From an uncultured Candidatus Saccharibacteria bacterium (GTDB lineage: Bacteria > Patescibacteria > Saccharimonadia > Saccharimonadales > UBA4665), in assembly GCA_946482575.1 (NCBI GenBank), contig CAMLRZ010000001.1, forward strand, positions 62,001 through 126,000: 64,000 nt of DNA. Direction: 5' to 3'. The notes below the pieces were generated by a model, which was given only the letters and a program-made list of their open reading frames with translations, did no database searches and was not told where the DNA came from. How positions within the stretch are numbered: the first letter of the stretch is position 1; every line of letters begins with the position of its first letter. Positions 7,692 to 16,154 of this stretch are shown here, in pieces. A program made the position numbers and the translations under genes.

Positions 7692-8104
7692 TGTTAATCC
7701 CTAAACGAACTAAGTATCGCAAGATCATGAAAGGCCGCATTCGTGGCATCGCTACCAGCGGCAACTACATCTCTTTTGGTGAATTTGCCCTGCAGGCTCA
7801 AGGCCACGAACGCATTACCTCTCGCCAAATCGAGTCTGCTCGTCAGGCTATGACCCGCTACATCAAGCGTGGTGGTAAAATTTGGATCCGTATCTTCCCA
7901 CACACATCTGTAACCCGCAAACCGCAGGACGTAAAGATGGGTAGCGGTAAAGGTAACCCAGAGTTCTTCGTAGCCAAGGTTAAGCCCGGCACCATTCTGT
8001 TTGAAATGCAGGGTGTAAGCGAAGAAACTGCCCGCGAAGCAATGCGCCTCGCAGCCCACAAACTCCCAGTAAAGACTAAATTCTTGGTAAGGGAGGATGC
8101 ATAA
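7691..8104 (+). CDS. rplP: 50S ribosomal protein L16
   Basis: A 137-residue L16 beginning [15 protein letters not shown], the canonical N-terminus; an upstream in-frame start within rpsC would add nine unrelated residues. [28 protein letters not shown] is the conserved A-site region. The start overlaps the rpsC stop by one base. Confidence 0.97.
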   Translation: MLIPKRTKYRKIMKGRIRGIATSGNYISFGEFALQAQGHERITSRQIESARQAMTRYIKRGGKIWIRIFPHTSVTRKPQDVKMGSGKGNPEFFVAKVKPGTILFEMQGVSEETAREAMRLAAHKLPVKTKFLVREDA

Positions 8105-8105
8105 T

Positions 8106-8306
8106 ATGAAAATCGCTGACATCCGTAAACTTTCAACTGCCGAGCTCACCACAGAGAGCACCAAGCTTCGCGAAGAAATCGCTGAGCTCAAGCGCCGCAC
8201 TGTGACTGGCGAAGTGCAAAACGTTCGCGTTATCCGTCACAAGCGCAAAGACTTGGCACGTATGTTGACCGTCTTGGGCGAACAACTTACGAAGGAGACT
8301 AAATAA
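8106..8306 (+). CDS. rpmC: 50S ribosomal protein L29
   Basis: A 66-residue L29, two long helices (KIADIRKLSTAELTTESTKL and a second helix with NVRVIRHKRKDLARMLTVL). The ATG at 8106 is chosen over one at 8097 because it follows the rplP stop and matches the family N-terminus; GGGAGGA precedes it. Confidence 0.94.
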   Translation: MKIADIRKLSTAELTTESTKLREEIAELKRRTVTGEVQNVRVIRHKRKDLARMLTVLGEQLTKETK

Positions 8307-8596
8307 TGGCTAAAACGATTATCGGTAAGGTCACCAGCAACAAGACCGACAAAACTATTGTCGTGACTGTGCAGACCCGCAAGACACACCCGCTGTATCG
8401 TAAGCAGTACACCGTGCACACCAAATACATGGCTCACGATGAAAAGAATGCTGCTCAAGAAGGCGACAAGGTGGCCATCGTTGAAACTCGTCCGTTGAGC
8501 AAGCGCAAGCGCTACACGCTCGACCGCATCATCGAGACTGCTGCTATCCGCCACACCGAAAGCGAAACTCCCAAAGTAGAGGAGGAGAACGCGTAA
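8306..8596 (+). CDS. rpsQ: 30S ribosomal protein S17
   Basis: A 96-residue S17, OB-fold: [37 protein letters not shown] and the conserved [13 protein letters not shown]. About 12 residues of acidic tail extend the C-terminus. One-base overlaps with rpmC and rplN. Confidence 0.96.
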   Translation: MAKTIIGKVTSNKTDKTIVVTVQTRKTHPLYRKQYTVHTKYMAHDEKNAAQEGDKVAIVETRPLSKRKRYTLDRIIETAAIRHTESETPKVEEENA

Positions 8597-8964
8597 TGGT
8601 ACAGCAAGAATCACGCCTCGTTGTCTGTGACAACAGTGGCGCAAAGGAAATCCTTTGCATTCGCGTATTGGGCGGCACTCGCCGTCGTTACGCACGCGTT
8701 GGCGACATCATCGTAGCAACCGTTAAGGAAGCTGCGCCAAACGGCAACGTTAAGAAGAAATCAGTCGTGAAGGCAGTTGTTGTTCGTTCACAAGAAAAGA
8801 TCCGCCGCAAAGACGGTTCAACTATCAAGTTTGACGACAACGCTGCAGTAATTATCGGTGACGACAAGAACCCACGCGCTACTCGTATCTTTGGCCCAGT
8901 TCCTCGTGAACTTCGCGACCTCGGCTACGCAAAGATCGTTAGCCTTGCACCGGAGGTACTATAA
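8596..8964 (+). CDS. rplN: 50S ribosomal protein L14
   Basis: A 122-residue L14 of standard length: [19 protein letters not shown] at the start and the C-terminal [27 protein letters not shown]14 sits at the subunit interface and is the docking site of RsfS. One-base overlaps on both sides. Confidence 0.97.
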   Translation: MVQQESRLVVCDNSGAKEILCIRVLGGTRRRYARVGDIIVATVKEAAPNGNVKKKSVVKAVVVRSQEKIRRKDGSTIKFDDNAAVIIGDDKNPRATRIFGPVPRELRDLGYAKIVSLAPEVL

Positions 8965-9296
8965 TGGAAAACAAAGTCTACAAGATTCGTTTGAAGAAGG
9001 GTGACAACGTGATCGTTCGCGTTGGCAAGTACAAGGGCCAGACCGGCACTGTTACTGCAACACACCCTCGTGAGAACAAAGTCACTGTTGAAGGCATCAA
9101 CATCGTTAAAAAAGCTGTGAAGCCAAACAAAGCCAACCCACAAGGTGGCATCGTAGAAATCACCAAGCCAATTGACGTAAGCAAAGTTGCTATCGTTGAC
9201 CCTTCAACCAAGAAGGCAAGCCGTATCGGATTTACATTCGATAAAGACGGCAACAAAGTCCGCGTATTCAAAAGCAGCGGCAAGGAGATCAAGTAA
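8964..9296 (+). CDS. rplX: 50S ribosomal protein L24
   Basis: A 110-residue L24 with the KOW motif (KKGDNVIVRVGKYKGQTGTV) in the first 35 residues and VEGINIVKKAVKPN after it. Assembly initiator of the 50S subunit. One-base overlaps on both sides. Confidence 0.96.
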   Translation: MENKVYKIRLKKGDNVIVRVGKYKGQTGTVTATHPRENKVTVEGINIVKKAVKPNKANPQGGIVEITKPIDVSKVAIVDPSTKKASRIGFTFDKDGNKVRVFKSSGKEIK

Positions 9297-9871
9297 TGGC
9301 TACTAAGAAAGTTACAACTACAGCTCGTCTGCGTGAAGACTACCGCAGTAAGTTTATTGCTGAACTCCAAAAAGAACTGAAGCTAGAAAACGTCAACCAG
9401 GTTCCAAAGCTCGAAAAGATCACCATCAACATTGGTCTTGGTAAAGCTAAAGACGACAAGAAGATGTTTGAAGCTGCAACCAACACCTTGCGCAAGGTAA
9501 CCGGTCAAGAACCAGTTGAAACCTACGCCAAGAACTCAATCGCTGGCTTTAAGCTTCGCGAAGGCAATAAAATCGGCCTCAAGGTAACCCTTCGTGGCGA
9601 CAAAATGTACGAGTTCATGGATCGTTTGATCACTGTTGTACTGCCTCGCTTGCGCGACTTCCACGGTGTAAGCCTGAAGGCCTTCGACCGTCAGGGCAAC
9701 TACAGCCTCGGCCTCGTTGACCAATCTGTATTTCCAGAATTGACCTTTGACGAAACCACCACCGCACACGGTATGCAGGCTGTATTTAGCGTCAAGGCTA
9801 TGAGCCCTGAACATTCACAAGCGCTGCTCACTAAGTTCGGTATGCCGTTCGAGAAAAAGGAGTCTAAATAA
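9296..9871 (+). CDS. rplE: 50S ribosomal protein L5
   Basis: A 191-residue L5: [14 protein letters not shown] near residue 37, [16 protein letters not shown], and the conserved [10 protein letters not shown] loop that contacts the P-site tRNA. Binds 5S rRNA with L18. One-base overlaps on both sides. Confidence 0.97.
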   Translation: MATKKVTTTARLREDYRSKFIAELQKELKLENVNQVPKLEKITINIGLGKAKDDKKMFEAATNTLRKVTGQEPVETYAKNSIAGFKLREGNKIGLKVTLRGDKMYEFMDRLITVVLPRLRDFHGVSLKAFDRQGNYSLGLVDQSVFPELTFDETTTAHGMQAVFSVKAMSPEHSQALLTKFGMPFEKKESK

Positions 9872-10140
9872 TGGCTAGAAAATCTAACATCGCCCGCGAT
9901 GCAAAGCGCCAGAAAATGATCCAGAAGTTCGCTGCCAAGCGTGCCGAACTAAAGGCACTTGGTGACTACGAAGGTCTGGCTAAATTGCCTCGCAATTCAT
10001 CACCAACCCGCTGGAAAAACCGCTGTGTTGAAACCGGCCGTCCTCACGCATACATGCGTCAGTTTGGTCTCTCACGTATTTCATTCCGTGAGCACGCAAG
10101 CAAGGGTGAGATCCCCGGTGTTACTAAGGCAAGCTGGTAG
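9871..10140 (+). CDS. rpsN: 30S ribosomal protein S14, zinc-free form
   Basis: An 89-residue S14 of the long type without the two CxxC zinc-binding pairs: only one Cys is present ([20 protein letters not shown]). This is the form usual when zinc-independent S14 is the only copy. The C-terminus ends KASW as in the family. Confidence 0.96.
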   Translation: MARKSNIARDAKRQKMIQKFAAKRAELKALGDYEGLAKLPRNSSPTRWKNRCVETGRPHAYMRQFGLSRISFREHASKGEIPGVTKASW

Positions 10141-10157
10141 AAAGGAGCAGGAAAATT

Positions 10158-10553
10158 ATGGTTTCTACAGACCCAATCGCAGACATGCTGACCCGCATCC
10201 GCAACGCCATTGCCGTTCGCAAGACCGAGGTTGTCATGCCACATTCAAACGTTAAACAATCAGTAGCTGAGCTGCTTAAAAAAGCGGGCTTCGTAGCTGA
10301 CGTAAAAGTCGGCGAAGCAAGCATCGGCAAGAGCCTGCGTATCGTTATCAATTCTGACGACGAAAACGCACGCATCACCGAAATCACCCGCTTGAGCAAG
10401 CCAGGTCGTCGCGCCTACGTTGGCGCAGCCGAAATCCCCCGAGTAAAGGGTGGTCGCGGTATTGTTATTGTGTCTACCTCTAAAGGTATGATGCTTGGCA
10501 ACGACGCCAAAAAACAAGGCGTTGGCGGCGAACTGATTTGTAAGGTATATTAG
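10158..10553 (+). CDS. rpsH: 30S ribosomal protein S8
   Basis: A 131-residue S8: DPIADMLTRIRNAIAVRK at the N-terminus and the C-terminal GIVIVSTSKGMMLGNDAKKQGVGGELICKVY, both canonical. Preceded by AAAGGAGCAGG. S8 is the translational repressor of the spc operon in enterobacteria; no matching target was identified here. Confidence 0.97.
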   Translation: MVSTDPIADMLTRIRNAIAVRKTEVVMPHSNVKQSVAELLKKAGFVADVKVGEASIGKSLRIVINSDDENARITEITRLSKPGRRAYVGAAEIPRVKGGRGIVIVSTSKGMMLGNDAKKQGVGGELICKVY

Positions 10554-10573
10554 TTCAATAATAAGGAAATCCC

Positions 10574-11113
10574 ATGAGTCGCATAGGAAAACTACCCATT
10601 CAAATTCCGAGCGGTGTGACAATCACTGTCGACCCAGATTTCGTAACTGTGACTGGCGCTAAAGGCACCCTCAAGCAGTTCACGATGCCTGGTGTTACCG
10701 TTACGGTCGAGGACAACCAAGCGGTTGTTACTCGCGAAAACGATGAGCCAAAGAATCGCGCCAAGCACGGCTTGATGCGTGCGCTCATCAACAACATGGT
10801 AACCGGCGTTAGCACCGGCTTTAGCAAAAAGCTTGAGATCAACGGTGTTGGTTTCCGCGTTGCTTTGCAAGGCGCTGACCTTAAATTTAACCTCGGCTTC
10901 TCGCACGATGTTATCTACAAAATGCCAGCTGGCGTTACTGCTACCGTAGAACAGAACACTGTTACGGTAACCGGCATCGACAAACAGCAGGTTGGTCAAA
11001 TTGCAGCTGAGATCCGCGCACTTAAGAAGCCTGAACCTTACAAGGGTAAGGGCATCAAGTACGCCGACGAAGTAATTATCCGCAAGAGCGGTAAATCAGG
11101 TAAGGACAAGTAG
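10574..11113 (+). CDS. rplF: 50S ribosomal protein L6
   Basis: A 179-residue L6 with its two related domains, starting SRIGKLPIQIPSGV and ending with the conserved EPYKGKGIKYADE motif plus a short Lys-rich tail. Located near the sarcin-ricin loop and factor-binding site. Confidence 0.97.
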   Translation: MSRIGKLPIQIPSGVTITVDPDFVTVTGAKGTLKQFTMPGVTVTVEDNQAVVTRENDEPKNRAKHGLMRALINNMVTGVSTGFSKKLEINGVGFRVALQGADLKFNLGFSHDVIYKMPAGVTATVEQNTVTVTGIDKQQVGQIAAEIRALKKPEPYKGKGIKYADEVIIRKSGKSGKDK

Positions 11114-11121
11114 GTAAGAGT

Positions 11122-11478
11122 ATGGACAAACTTGCACACAAACTACAGAACCGCGTGCTCCGCGCTCGCCGTGTTCGCGCCAAGGTGTCGGGCTCAACTG
11201 AACGCCCTCGCCTGAGCGTCCACGTTAGCAACCGTCACATTACAGCTCAGCTGATTGACGACACCACCCACAGCACTATTGCATACATTTCTACCGTTGG
11301 CGCCAAGGCTGCCAAAGGCACAATGACCGAGCGTGCTGCTTGGGTCGGCGAAGAAATCGCCAAAAAAGCAAAGGCCGCCAAAGTTAAGGCCATCGTATTT
11401 GACCGCGGTAGTCGTTTGTACCACGGCCGTGTACAGGCTTTGGCTGACGCCGTACGTAACGCAGGACTGGAGTTCTAA
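11122..11478 (+). CDS. rplR: 50S ribosomal protein L18
   Basis: A 118-residue L18: RLSVHVSNRHITAQLIDD and the C-terminal FDRGSRLYHGRVQALADAVRNAGLEF are typical. Binds 5S rRNA. Two nt separate it from rpsE. Confidence 0.96.
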   Translation: MDKLAHKLQNRVLRARRVRAKVSGSTERPRLSVHVSNRHITAQLIDDTTHSTIAYISTVGAKAAKGTMTERAAWVGEEIAKKAKAAKVKAIVFDRGSRLYHGRVQALADAVRNAGLEF

Positions 11479-11480
11479 TT

Positions 11481-12086
11481 ATGGCTGAGAATACACCATC
11501 ACAAGCTCCTCAGGCACAGAACCAGCGTGGCCCACACGGCCGCGACAACCGTGGCGGTGATCGCCGTGGTCGACGTCCTGAGGTTGCACCAGAAGAAAAA
11601 CTGTTCGATGAGCGCGTTGTGCACATCGACCGCGTTGCCCGCGTAGTAAAGGGCGGCCGTCGCTTCCGCTTCCGCGCATTGGTAGTTGTGGGTGACCGCA
11701 AAAACCGCGTAGGCGTTGGCCTTGCTAAGGGTGCCGACGTAACCGCAGCCGTTACCAAAGCAACTGAGGTTGCCAAGAAGCACATGGTACTCGTACCTGT
11801 ACACAAGGGCACTTTGCCACACGAAGCAGAAGCCAAAGTGAGCGGCGCTCGCATCTTGGTTAAGCCAGCAAGCGCTGGTACCGGTTTGATCGCCGGCGGT
11901 GTGGTTCGCACCGTGTTGGAAGTTGCTGGTGTTAGCAACGCGTTAAGCAAGTCACTCGGTTCAACCAACCGTGCAAACATTGCTTACGCTACCGTTGCTG
12001 CGCTGCAGAGCATCGCTCCAACTAACACATGGGTAACTACTCATGCTAAAAAGAAGGCAGAAAAGCCTGCCAAGAGTGAGGCGTAA
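11481..12086 (+). CDS. rpsE: 30S ribosomal protein S5 with basic N-terminal extension
   Basis: A 201-residue S5. The first 40 residues are a Gln/Arg/Gly-rich, probably disordered extension; the canonical double-stranded-RNA-binding fold starts at LFDERVVHIDRVARVVKGGRR, and GRKNRVGVGLAKG-type and VLEVAGVSNALSKSLGSTN segments are present. The gene for L30, which normally follows rpsE, is missing. Confidence 0.96.
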   Translation: MAENTPSQAPQAQNQRGPHGRDNRGGDRRGRRPEVAPEEKLFDERVVHIDRVARVVKGGRRFRFRALVVVGDRKNRVGVGLAKGADVTAAVTKATEVAKKHMVLVPVHKGTLPHEAEAKVSGARILVKPASAGTGLIAGGVVRTVLEVAGVSNALSKSLGSTNRANIAYATVAALQSIAPTNTWVTTHAKKKAEKPAKSEA

Positions 12087-12088
12087 TC

Positions 12089-12565
12089 ATGAAGTATCAC
12101 GAATTACAAACCAACACCCCAAAAAGCGCTAAGCGCGTTGGTCGTGGTATTGCTGCCGGTCAGGGTAAAACTGCTGGTCGTGGTACCAAAGGTCAGATGT
12201 CCCGAACCGGCGCCAAAAAGCGCCCAGGATTTGAAGGTGGTCAGAACCCATTGGCACAGCGTTTGCCAAAGATGCGTGGTTTCCGTTCCAAGCAGCTTAA
12301 AGCCGAGAACGTGTACACTGCGCAACTTGACGCGCTTACAGCCAAGACTATTGACGCATTTACACTCGCCGAAGCTGGCTTGATTTCAAGCCCATTCGTT
12401 CGCGTAAAACTGCTCAACAAGGGTGAATTAACCAAAAAAGTAACCGTAAAGCTGTTTGGCGCAAGCGAAGCTGCAATTGCTGCTATTCAAAAAGCAGGCG
12501 GTAGCTTTGAAAAGGTTGGCGTTGTTGCTCGTCCTGAGTCAACACGCAAAAAAGAAGAAGCCTAA
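12089..12565 (+). CDS. rplO: 50S ribosomal protein L15
   Basis: A 158-residue L15. The glycine/arginine-rich N-terminal tail (KRVGRGIAAGQGKTAGRG and GFEGGQNPLAQRLPK) and the globular C-terminal domain are complete. It follows rpsE after 2 nt and is the last gene before a strong terminator, so L3 to L15 forms one transcript. Confidence 0.96.
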   Translation: MKYHELQTNTPKSAKRVGRGIAAGQGKTAGRGTKGQMSRTGAKKRPGFEGGQNPLAQRLPKMRGFRSKQLKAENVYTAQLDALTAKTIDAFTLAEAGLISSPFVRVKLLNKGELTKKVTVKLFGASEAAIAAIQKAGGSFEKVGVVARPESTRKKEEA

Positions 12566-12585
12566 AAACTTCTGACATACTACAA

Positions 12586-12613
12586 AACCACTGGTTCTAC
12601 GCCAGTGGTTTTT
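12586..12613 (+). terminator. Intrinsic terminator after rplO
   Basis: AACCACTGG (12586-12594) pairs perfectly with CCAGTGGTT (12602-12610), 7-nt loop, then TTTAG. It separates the S10-spc block from secY. Confidence 0.9.
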
Positions 12614-12639
12614 AGTTTGCACGCCATGCGCCGGCGACG

Positions 12640-12717
12640 TATACTATAGTTTGTATATTTCAAACGGCACAAAACCACGGGTTTTGTCTTCTGTAAATCA
12701 CAAACATACCGTATACT
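12640..12717 (+). promoter_or_regulatory. Promoter region of secY
   Basis: Two TATACT hexamers (12640-12645 and 12712-12717) lie between the rplO terminator and secY, neither with a clear -35 box. Between them sits a compact CAAAACC-acg-GGTTTTG hairpin (12670-12686) that would lie in the leader of the upstream start. Confidence 0.45.
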
Positions 12718-12754
12718 ATGACTAACGAGAGGAAATATAAGGGTACTTGTTGAT

Positions 12755-14242
12755 ATGAACTGGAAAGTTATTGCACGCTCACTGTCACACGCAGAGATGC
12801 GCAAACGCATTTTTGCTGTATTAGGTATTATTGTCGTATTTCGTATTCTGGCGCACATTCCGGTGCCACTGAGCGATCCCGAAACACTAAAGCAGGTTCT
12901 GGAGAACGTTTTTTCTCAGTCAGGTGACTCATCACAACTTCTGAGCTTTATTAACGTGCTTTCTGGCGGCGCATTGGCCAACTTCTCGATTATGATCGCG
13001 GGGCTAGGGCCGTACATTAACGCGTCCATTATCATGCAATTACTGACCAAGGCCATTCCACGCCTTGAAGCGCTCCACAAAGAAGGTGAGTTTGGTCAAA
13101 AGAAGATCAATCAGATGACTCGTATGCTCACGTTCCCGTTGGCGATTATCCAGTCCATTGGTGCGATTTATCTGGTGCGTCAGTCTGCCCAAAGCTTGGG
13201 TGGCGTAGACATTACCGCCAACACTTCCATCTGGCAATGGGTGCTCATGACGGCAGCACTTACCGGTGGTTCCATGCTGTTAATGTGGCTCGGCGAGCTG
13301 GTAACAGAGCAGAGCATTGGTAACGGTATTTCTTTGCTGATTACCGTTGGTATTGTGAGCGGTCTACCGTCTACTATTAGCAGTATTGCGTCCTCGGTCT
13401 TTAGTGGTAGCACCAAGTGGCATGTGTTTGGACACCAGATTCCAATCAGTAAAAGCTCGCTCATATATAGTTTGATAATGCTGGTATCAGTAGTGCTATT
13501 GACGTGGTGTGTGGTGATGCTCAACGAAGCGGCGCGGCGCCTCACTGTAAACTATGCCAAACGCGTGCAGGGCAACCGTGCCTACGGTGGTATTACAACC
13601 GTTCTGCCTGTTAAGCTGATTACAGCTGGCGTGGTTCCTATTATCTTTGCCTTAGCCTTCCTGAGCGTTCCAAGTTATGTTGGACAGCTCATGACAAGTT
13701 CGGCAAGTGCACATTGGCAACAAATGGGCCAAAACCTGGTAACCTGGTTCCAGACGCCAAGCTCCAGCACCTTTGCCGCAGGCGGCTGGGAGCCCTTTAT
13801 TTACCCAGTAGCATACTTCTTCTTGGTATTTGTATTCACGTTCTTCTACACTAGTGTGACGTTCAACAGCAAGGAAATCGCTGAAAACCTACAAAAGCAG
13901 GGCGGCTTTATTGCTAACATTCGTTCAGGTCTGCAAACAGAGAAATACCTGAGCAAAGTCGTGAATCGCCTGACCCTGTTCGGTGCCTTCAGCCTTGGCT
14001 TGCTGGCTATCGTGCCCATTGTGGCCCAGATCTTTATTAGCTCTAACATCTCGCTTGGTGGTACCAGTGTCTTGATCCTTGTGGCCGTATCGCTTGAAAC
14101 CCTACGCGCTGTAGAGTCGCGAGCCCTTATGGTAACCTACGACCAATATTCACAGCCTGACTTCTTCCATGACGACCCTGAAGAGATGACAAACTCTAAA
14201 AAACGTCGCTTTAGTCTGCTGCCATTTAGGAAGCAACCATAA
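12755..14242 (+). CDS. secY: Protein translocase subunit SecY
   Basis: A 495-residue SecY, somewhat longer than the usual 430-440 because of extra residues in the periplasmic loops and C-terminus. Ten hydrophobic segments; MRKRIFAVLGIIVVFRILAHIPVP as first membrane segment, FSIMIAGLGPYINASIIMQLL as plug and TM2 region, NSKEIAENLQKQGGFIANIRSG as the cytosolic loop that contacts ribosome and SecA. Works with SecE (at 55274). It has its own promoter and is not followed by adk or map. Confidence 0.97.
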   Translation: MNWKVIARSLSHAEMRKRIFAVLGIIVVFRILAHIPVPLSDPETLKQVLENVFSQSGDSSQLLSFINVLSGGALANFSIMIAGLGPYINASIIMQLLTKAIPRLEALHKEGEFGQKKINQMTRMLTFPLAIIQSIGAIYLVRQSAQSLGGVDITANTSIWQWVLMTAALTGGSMLLMWLGELVTEQSIGNGISLLITVGIVSGLPSTISSIASSVFSGSTKWHVFGHQIPISKSSLIYSLIMLVSVVLLTWCVVMLNEAARRLTVNYAKRVQGNRAYGGITTVLPVKLITAGVVPIIFALAFLSVPSYVGQLMTSSASAHWQQMGQNLVTWFQTPSSSTFAAGGWEPFIYPVAYFFLVFVFTFFYTSVTFNSKEIAENLQKQGGFIANIRSGLQTEKYLSKVVNRLTLFGAFSLGLLAIVPIVAQIFISSNISLGGTSVLILVAVSLETLRAVESRALMVTYDQYSQPDFFHDDPEEMTNSKKRRFSLLPFRKQP

Positions 14243-14267
14243 ACAGAGAAGAAAGCTTTAAAAGTAC

Positions 14268-14297
14268 CTTTACAGACCGCTGTAAAGTCTGTATAAT
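14268..14297 (+). promoter_or_regulatory. Promoter of infA with embedded inverted repeat
   Basis: TTTACA (14269-14274), 17-nt spacer, TATAAT (14292-14297). CTTTACAG (14268-14275) and CTGTAAAG (14280-14287) form a perfect 8-bp inverted repeat lying over the -35 box and spacer. It could be an operator, or a hairpin ending secY transcripts; no T-run follows. Confidence 0.7.
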
Positions 14298-14314
14298 GAA
14301 ACGAAGTTATATTT

Positions 14315-14533
14315 ATGGCCAATAAGGAAGTTATCGAGTTGACGGGAACCATTATTGAGACCTTACCGGGTACTCAGTTTCGTGTTGAACTCGAAAATGG
14401 CCATCAAATCATAGCTCATGTTGCTGGTAAGATGCGAAAACACTATATTCGTATCGTGCCTGGTGACAGCGTGACGGTTGAGTTGACCCCTTACGATCTT
14501 ACTAAGGGCAGAATCACCTATCGCAAATCGTAA
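14315..14533 (+). CDS. infA: Translation initiation factor IF-1
   Basis: A 72-residue IF-1, full length: [53 protein letters not shown] and the C-terminal RKS are canonical for the OB-fold factor that covers the 30S A site during initiation. Heads the alpha-operon genes rpmJ-rpsM-rpsK-rpsD-rpoA-rplQ-rplM-rpsI. Confidence 0.97.
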   Translation: MANKEVIELTGTIIETLPGTQFRVELENGHQIIAHVAGKMRKHYIRIVPGDSVTVELTPYDLTKGRITYRKS

Positions 14534-14583
14534 CAACAATTTAAGCAGTGTGTCATACACCTGAGCAAAGGAGCATGATCCGC

Positions 14584-14706
14584 ATGAAAGTGCGTGCAAG
14601 CGTAAAGCGAATATGTCCCCAGTGCAAGATCGTCATCCGTGACGGCAAGCGCCGGGTTATTTGCGAGAAACCCCGACATAAACAACGACAAGGAGCAGCA
14701 AGGTAA
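14584..14706 (+). CDS. rpmJ: 50S ribosomal protein L36
   Basis: A 40-residue L36, beginning [15 protein letters not shown] and ending in a basic tail. The zinc ligands are intact: C-x2-C at residues 11-14, then Cys 27 and His 32. This contrasts with S14 and L33 in the same window, which lack zinc ligands. AAAGGAG lies 10 nt before the ATG; an ATG at 14575 is too close to that SD. Stop and rpsM start overlap by one base (TAATG). Confidence 0.95.
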   Translation: MKVRASVKRICPQCKIVIRDGKRRVICEKPRHKQRQGAAR

Positions 14707-15092
14707 TGGCGCGTATTTCCGGTGTTACGATTCCGAGCGAAAAGCAAGTGCAGATTGCACTGACCTACGTGTACGGCATTGGTCCAAAGACCGCTGGTGA
14801 GATTCTCACTGCAGCCAAAGTAGAGCCTACTGCCCGCGTAAAAGACCTGACTGATGCTGAAATTTCACGCATCCAGGACTACATCAACGAGCACTACACC
14901 GTAGAAGGTGAATTACAGCGCATCGTTGCAGGCAACATTAAGCGCCTGAAAGATATTAACGCTTACCGTGGTCTTCGTCACAAGATGAGCCTTCCTTCAC
15001 GTGGTCAGCGTACTAAAACTAACGCACGTACTCGCCGCGGTCGCAAGACGACTGTTGGTGGTACCGCTAAGAAGACTCCGTCAAAGACATAG
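14706..15092 (+). CDS. rpsM: 30S ribosomal protein S13
   Basis: A 128-residue S13: [25 protein letters not shown] at the N-terminus, [25 protein letters not shown] near the end, then a Lys/Thr tail. Contacts the P-site tRNA from the 30S head. Confidence 0.97.
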   Translation: MARISGVTIPSEKQVQIALTYVYGIGPKTAGEILTAAKVEPTARVKDLTDAEISRIQDYINEHYTVEGELQRIVAGNIKRLKDINAYRGLRHKMSLPSRGQRTKTNARTRRGRKTTVGGTAKKTPSKT

Positions 15093-15109
15093 GATAAGGT
15101 TATAAGATA

Positions 15110-15502
15110 ATGGCAGACACGACTTCAGTTAAGAAAAAGAAAGCCAAACGAACCGTTTCTCACGGCCAAGTCCACGTTTTGGCAACTTTCAACAACACCA
15201 TCATCACCTTTACCGATGATAAAGGTGGTGCACTTACACACGCAAGTGCTGGTGGCTGCGGTTTCCGCGGTTCTAAAAAAGGCACAGCTTACGCTGCACA
15301 AGTTGCAGCTGAGAAGGCCGGCAATGCTGCAAAGCAACAGCACGGTTTCTCTAAAGCTGATGTTTACATCAAGGGCGTTGGCCTTGGTCGCGACGCAGCA
15401 GTTCGCGCGTTGAGCGCCCTGGACATCCAAGTAGAATCAATTAAAGACGTTACTGGCGTTGCCCACGGTGGTGTACGTCCTAAGAAGGCACGTCGCATCT
15501 AA
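15110..15502 (+). CDS. rpsK: 30S ribosomal protein S11
   Basis: A 130-residue S11: HVLATFNNTIITFTDDKG, ASAGGCGFRGSKKGTAYAAQ, and the C-terminal GVRPKKARRI. Located on the 30S platform near the Shine-Dalgarno duplex. Confidence 0.97.
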   Translation: MADTTSVKKKKAKRTVSHGQVHVLATFNNTIITFTDDKGGALTHASAGGCGFRGSKKGTAYAAQVAAEKAGNAAKQQHGFSKADVYIKGVGLGRDAAVRALSALDIQVESIKDVTGVAHGGVRPKKARRI

Positions 15503-15520
15503 GGCGCATAGGGAAAAGAT

Positions 15521-16138
15521 ATGGCACGAGATACACGATCTATCGTAAAAATGTCCCGCCGCGAAGGCTACGCCCTGCACCCCAAGGCGCACAAAGCCCT
15601 CGTCAAGCGAACTTCGGCTCCTGGACAAGCCGCAAACGCACGTATGCGCAACAAGCCAAGCCAATACAGCTTGCAGTTGCGTGAAAAACAAAAGGTCAAG
15701 CGCCTGTATGGTTTGCTTGAAAAACAATTTAGCAACTTGATGAAGGAAGCTTCACGCAAACAAGGTCAGTCTGGCGAAGTACTGTTGCAGTTCCTGGAAC
15801 AACGCGCAGACAACGCTGTATACCGCGCCGGCTTCGCATCAAGCCGTCGTGCCGCTCGCCAATTGGTAAGCCACGGCCACTTTATGCTGAACGGCCGTCG
15901 TATTGACGTTCCTTCAATCCGCCTGCGTCCTGGTGACGAGTTGGTTGTTCGCGATCACAGCAAGCAAACTGAATATTTCAAAAAGCTTGACGACGTGAGC
16001 CCAGCTCCATCAACCACTCCAGGTTGGATCAAAGTTAATCGCAAAAATCTTGCTTTTTCCGTTACCGGTACACCTGCTCGCGATGACGCCGAACCAGAAA
16101 TCAAAGAGCAATTAATTGTGGAATACTACTCACGCTAA
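15521..16138 (+). CDS. rpsD: 30S ribosomal protein S4
   Basis: A 205-residue S4. The N-terminal region lacks the zinc-binding Cys cluster. The S4 RNA-binding domain (ASSRRAARQLVSHGHFMLNGRRIDVPSIRLRPGDEL) is intact around residues 105-145. S4 nucleates 30S assembly and can act in rRNA antitermination. Confidence 0.97.
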   Translation: MARDTRSIVKMSRREGYALHPKAHKALVKRTSAPGQAANARMRNKPSQYSLQLREKQKVKRLYGLLEKQFSNLMKEASRKQGQSGEVLLQFLEQRADNAVYRAGFASSRRAARQLVSHGHFMLNGRRIDVPSIRLRPGDELVVRDHSKQTEYFKKLDDVSPAPSTTPGWIKVNRKNLAFSVTGTPARDDAEPEIKEQLIVEYYSR

Positions 16139-16154
16139 GGGAGGAATGAGCTAG

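Noticed and set aside
12579..12612. Hairpin after rplO considered as an L30 leader or small RNA
   Set aside because: It is a plain intrinsic terminator; no ORF resembling L30 exists in any frame between rpsE and secY.
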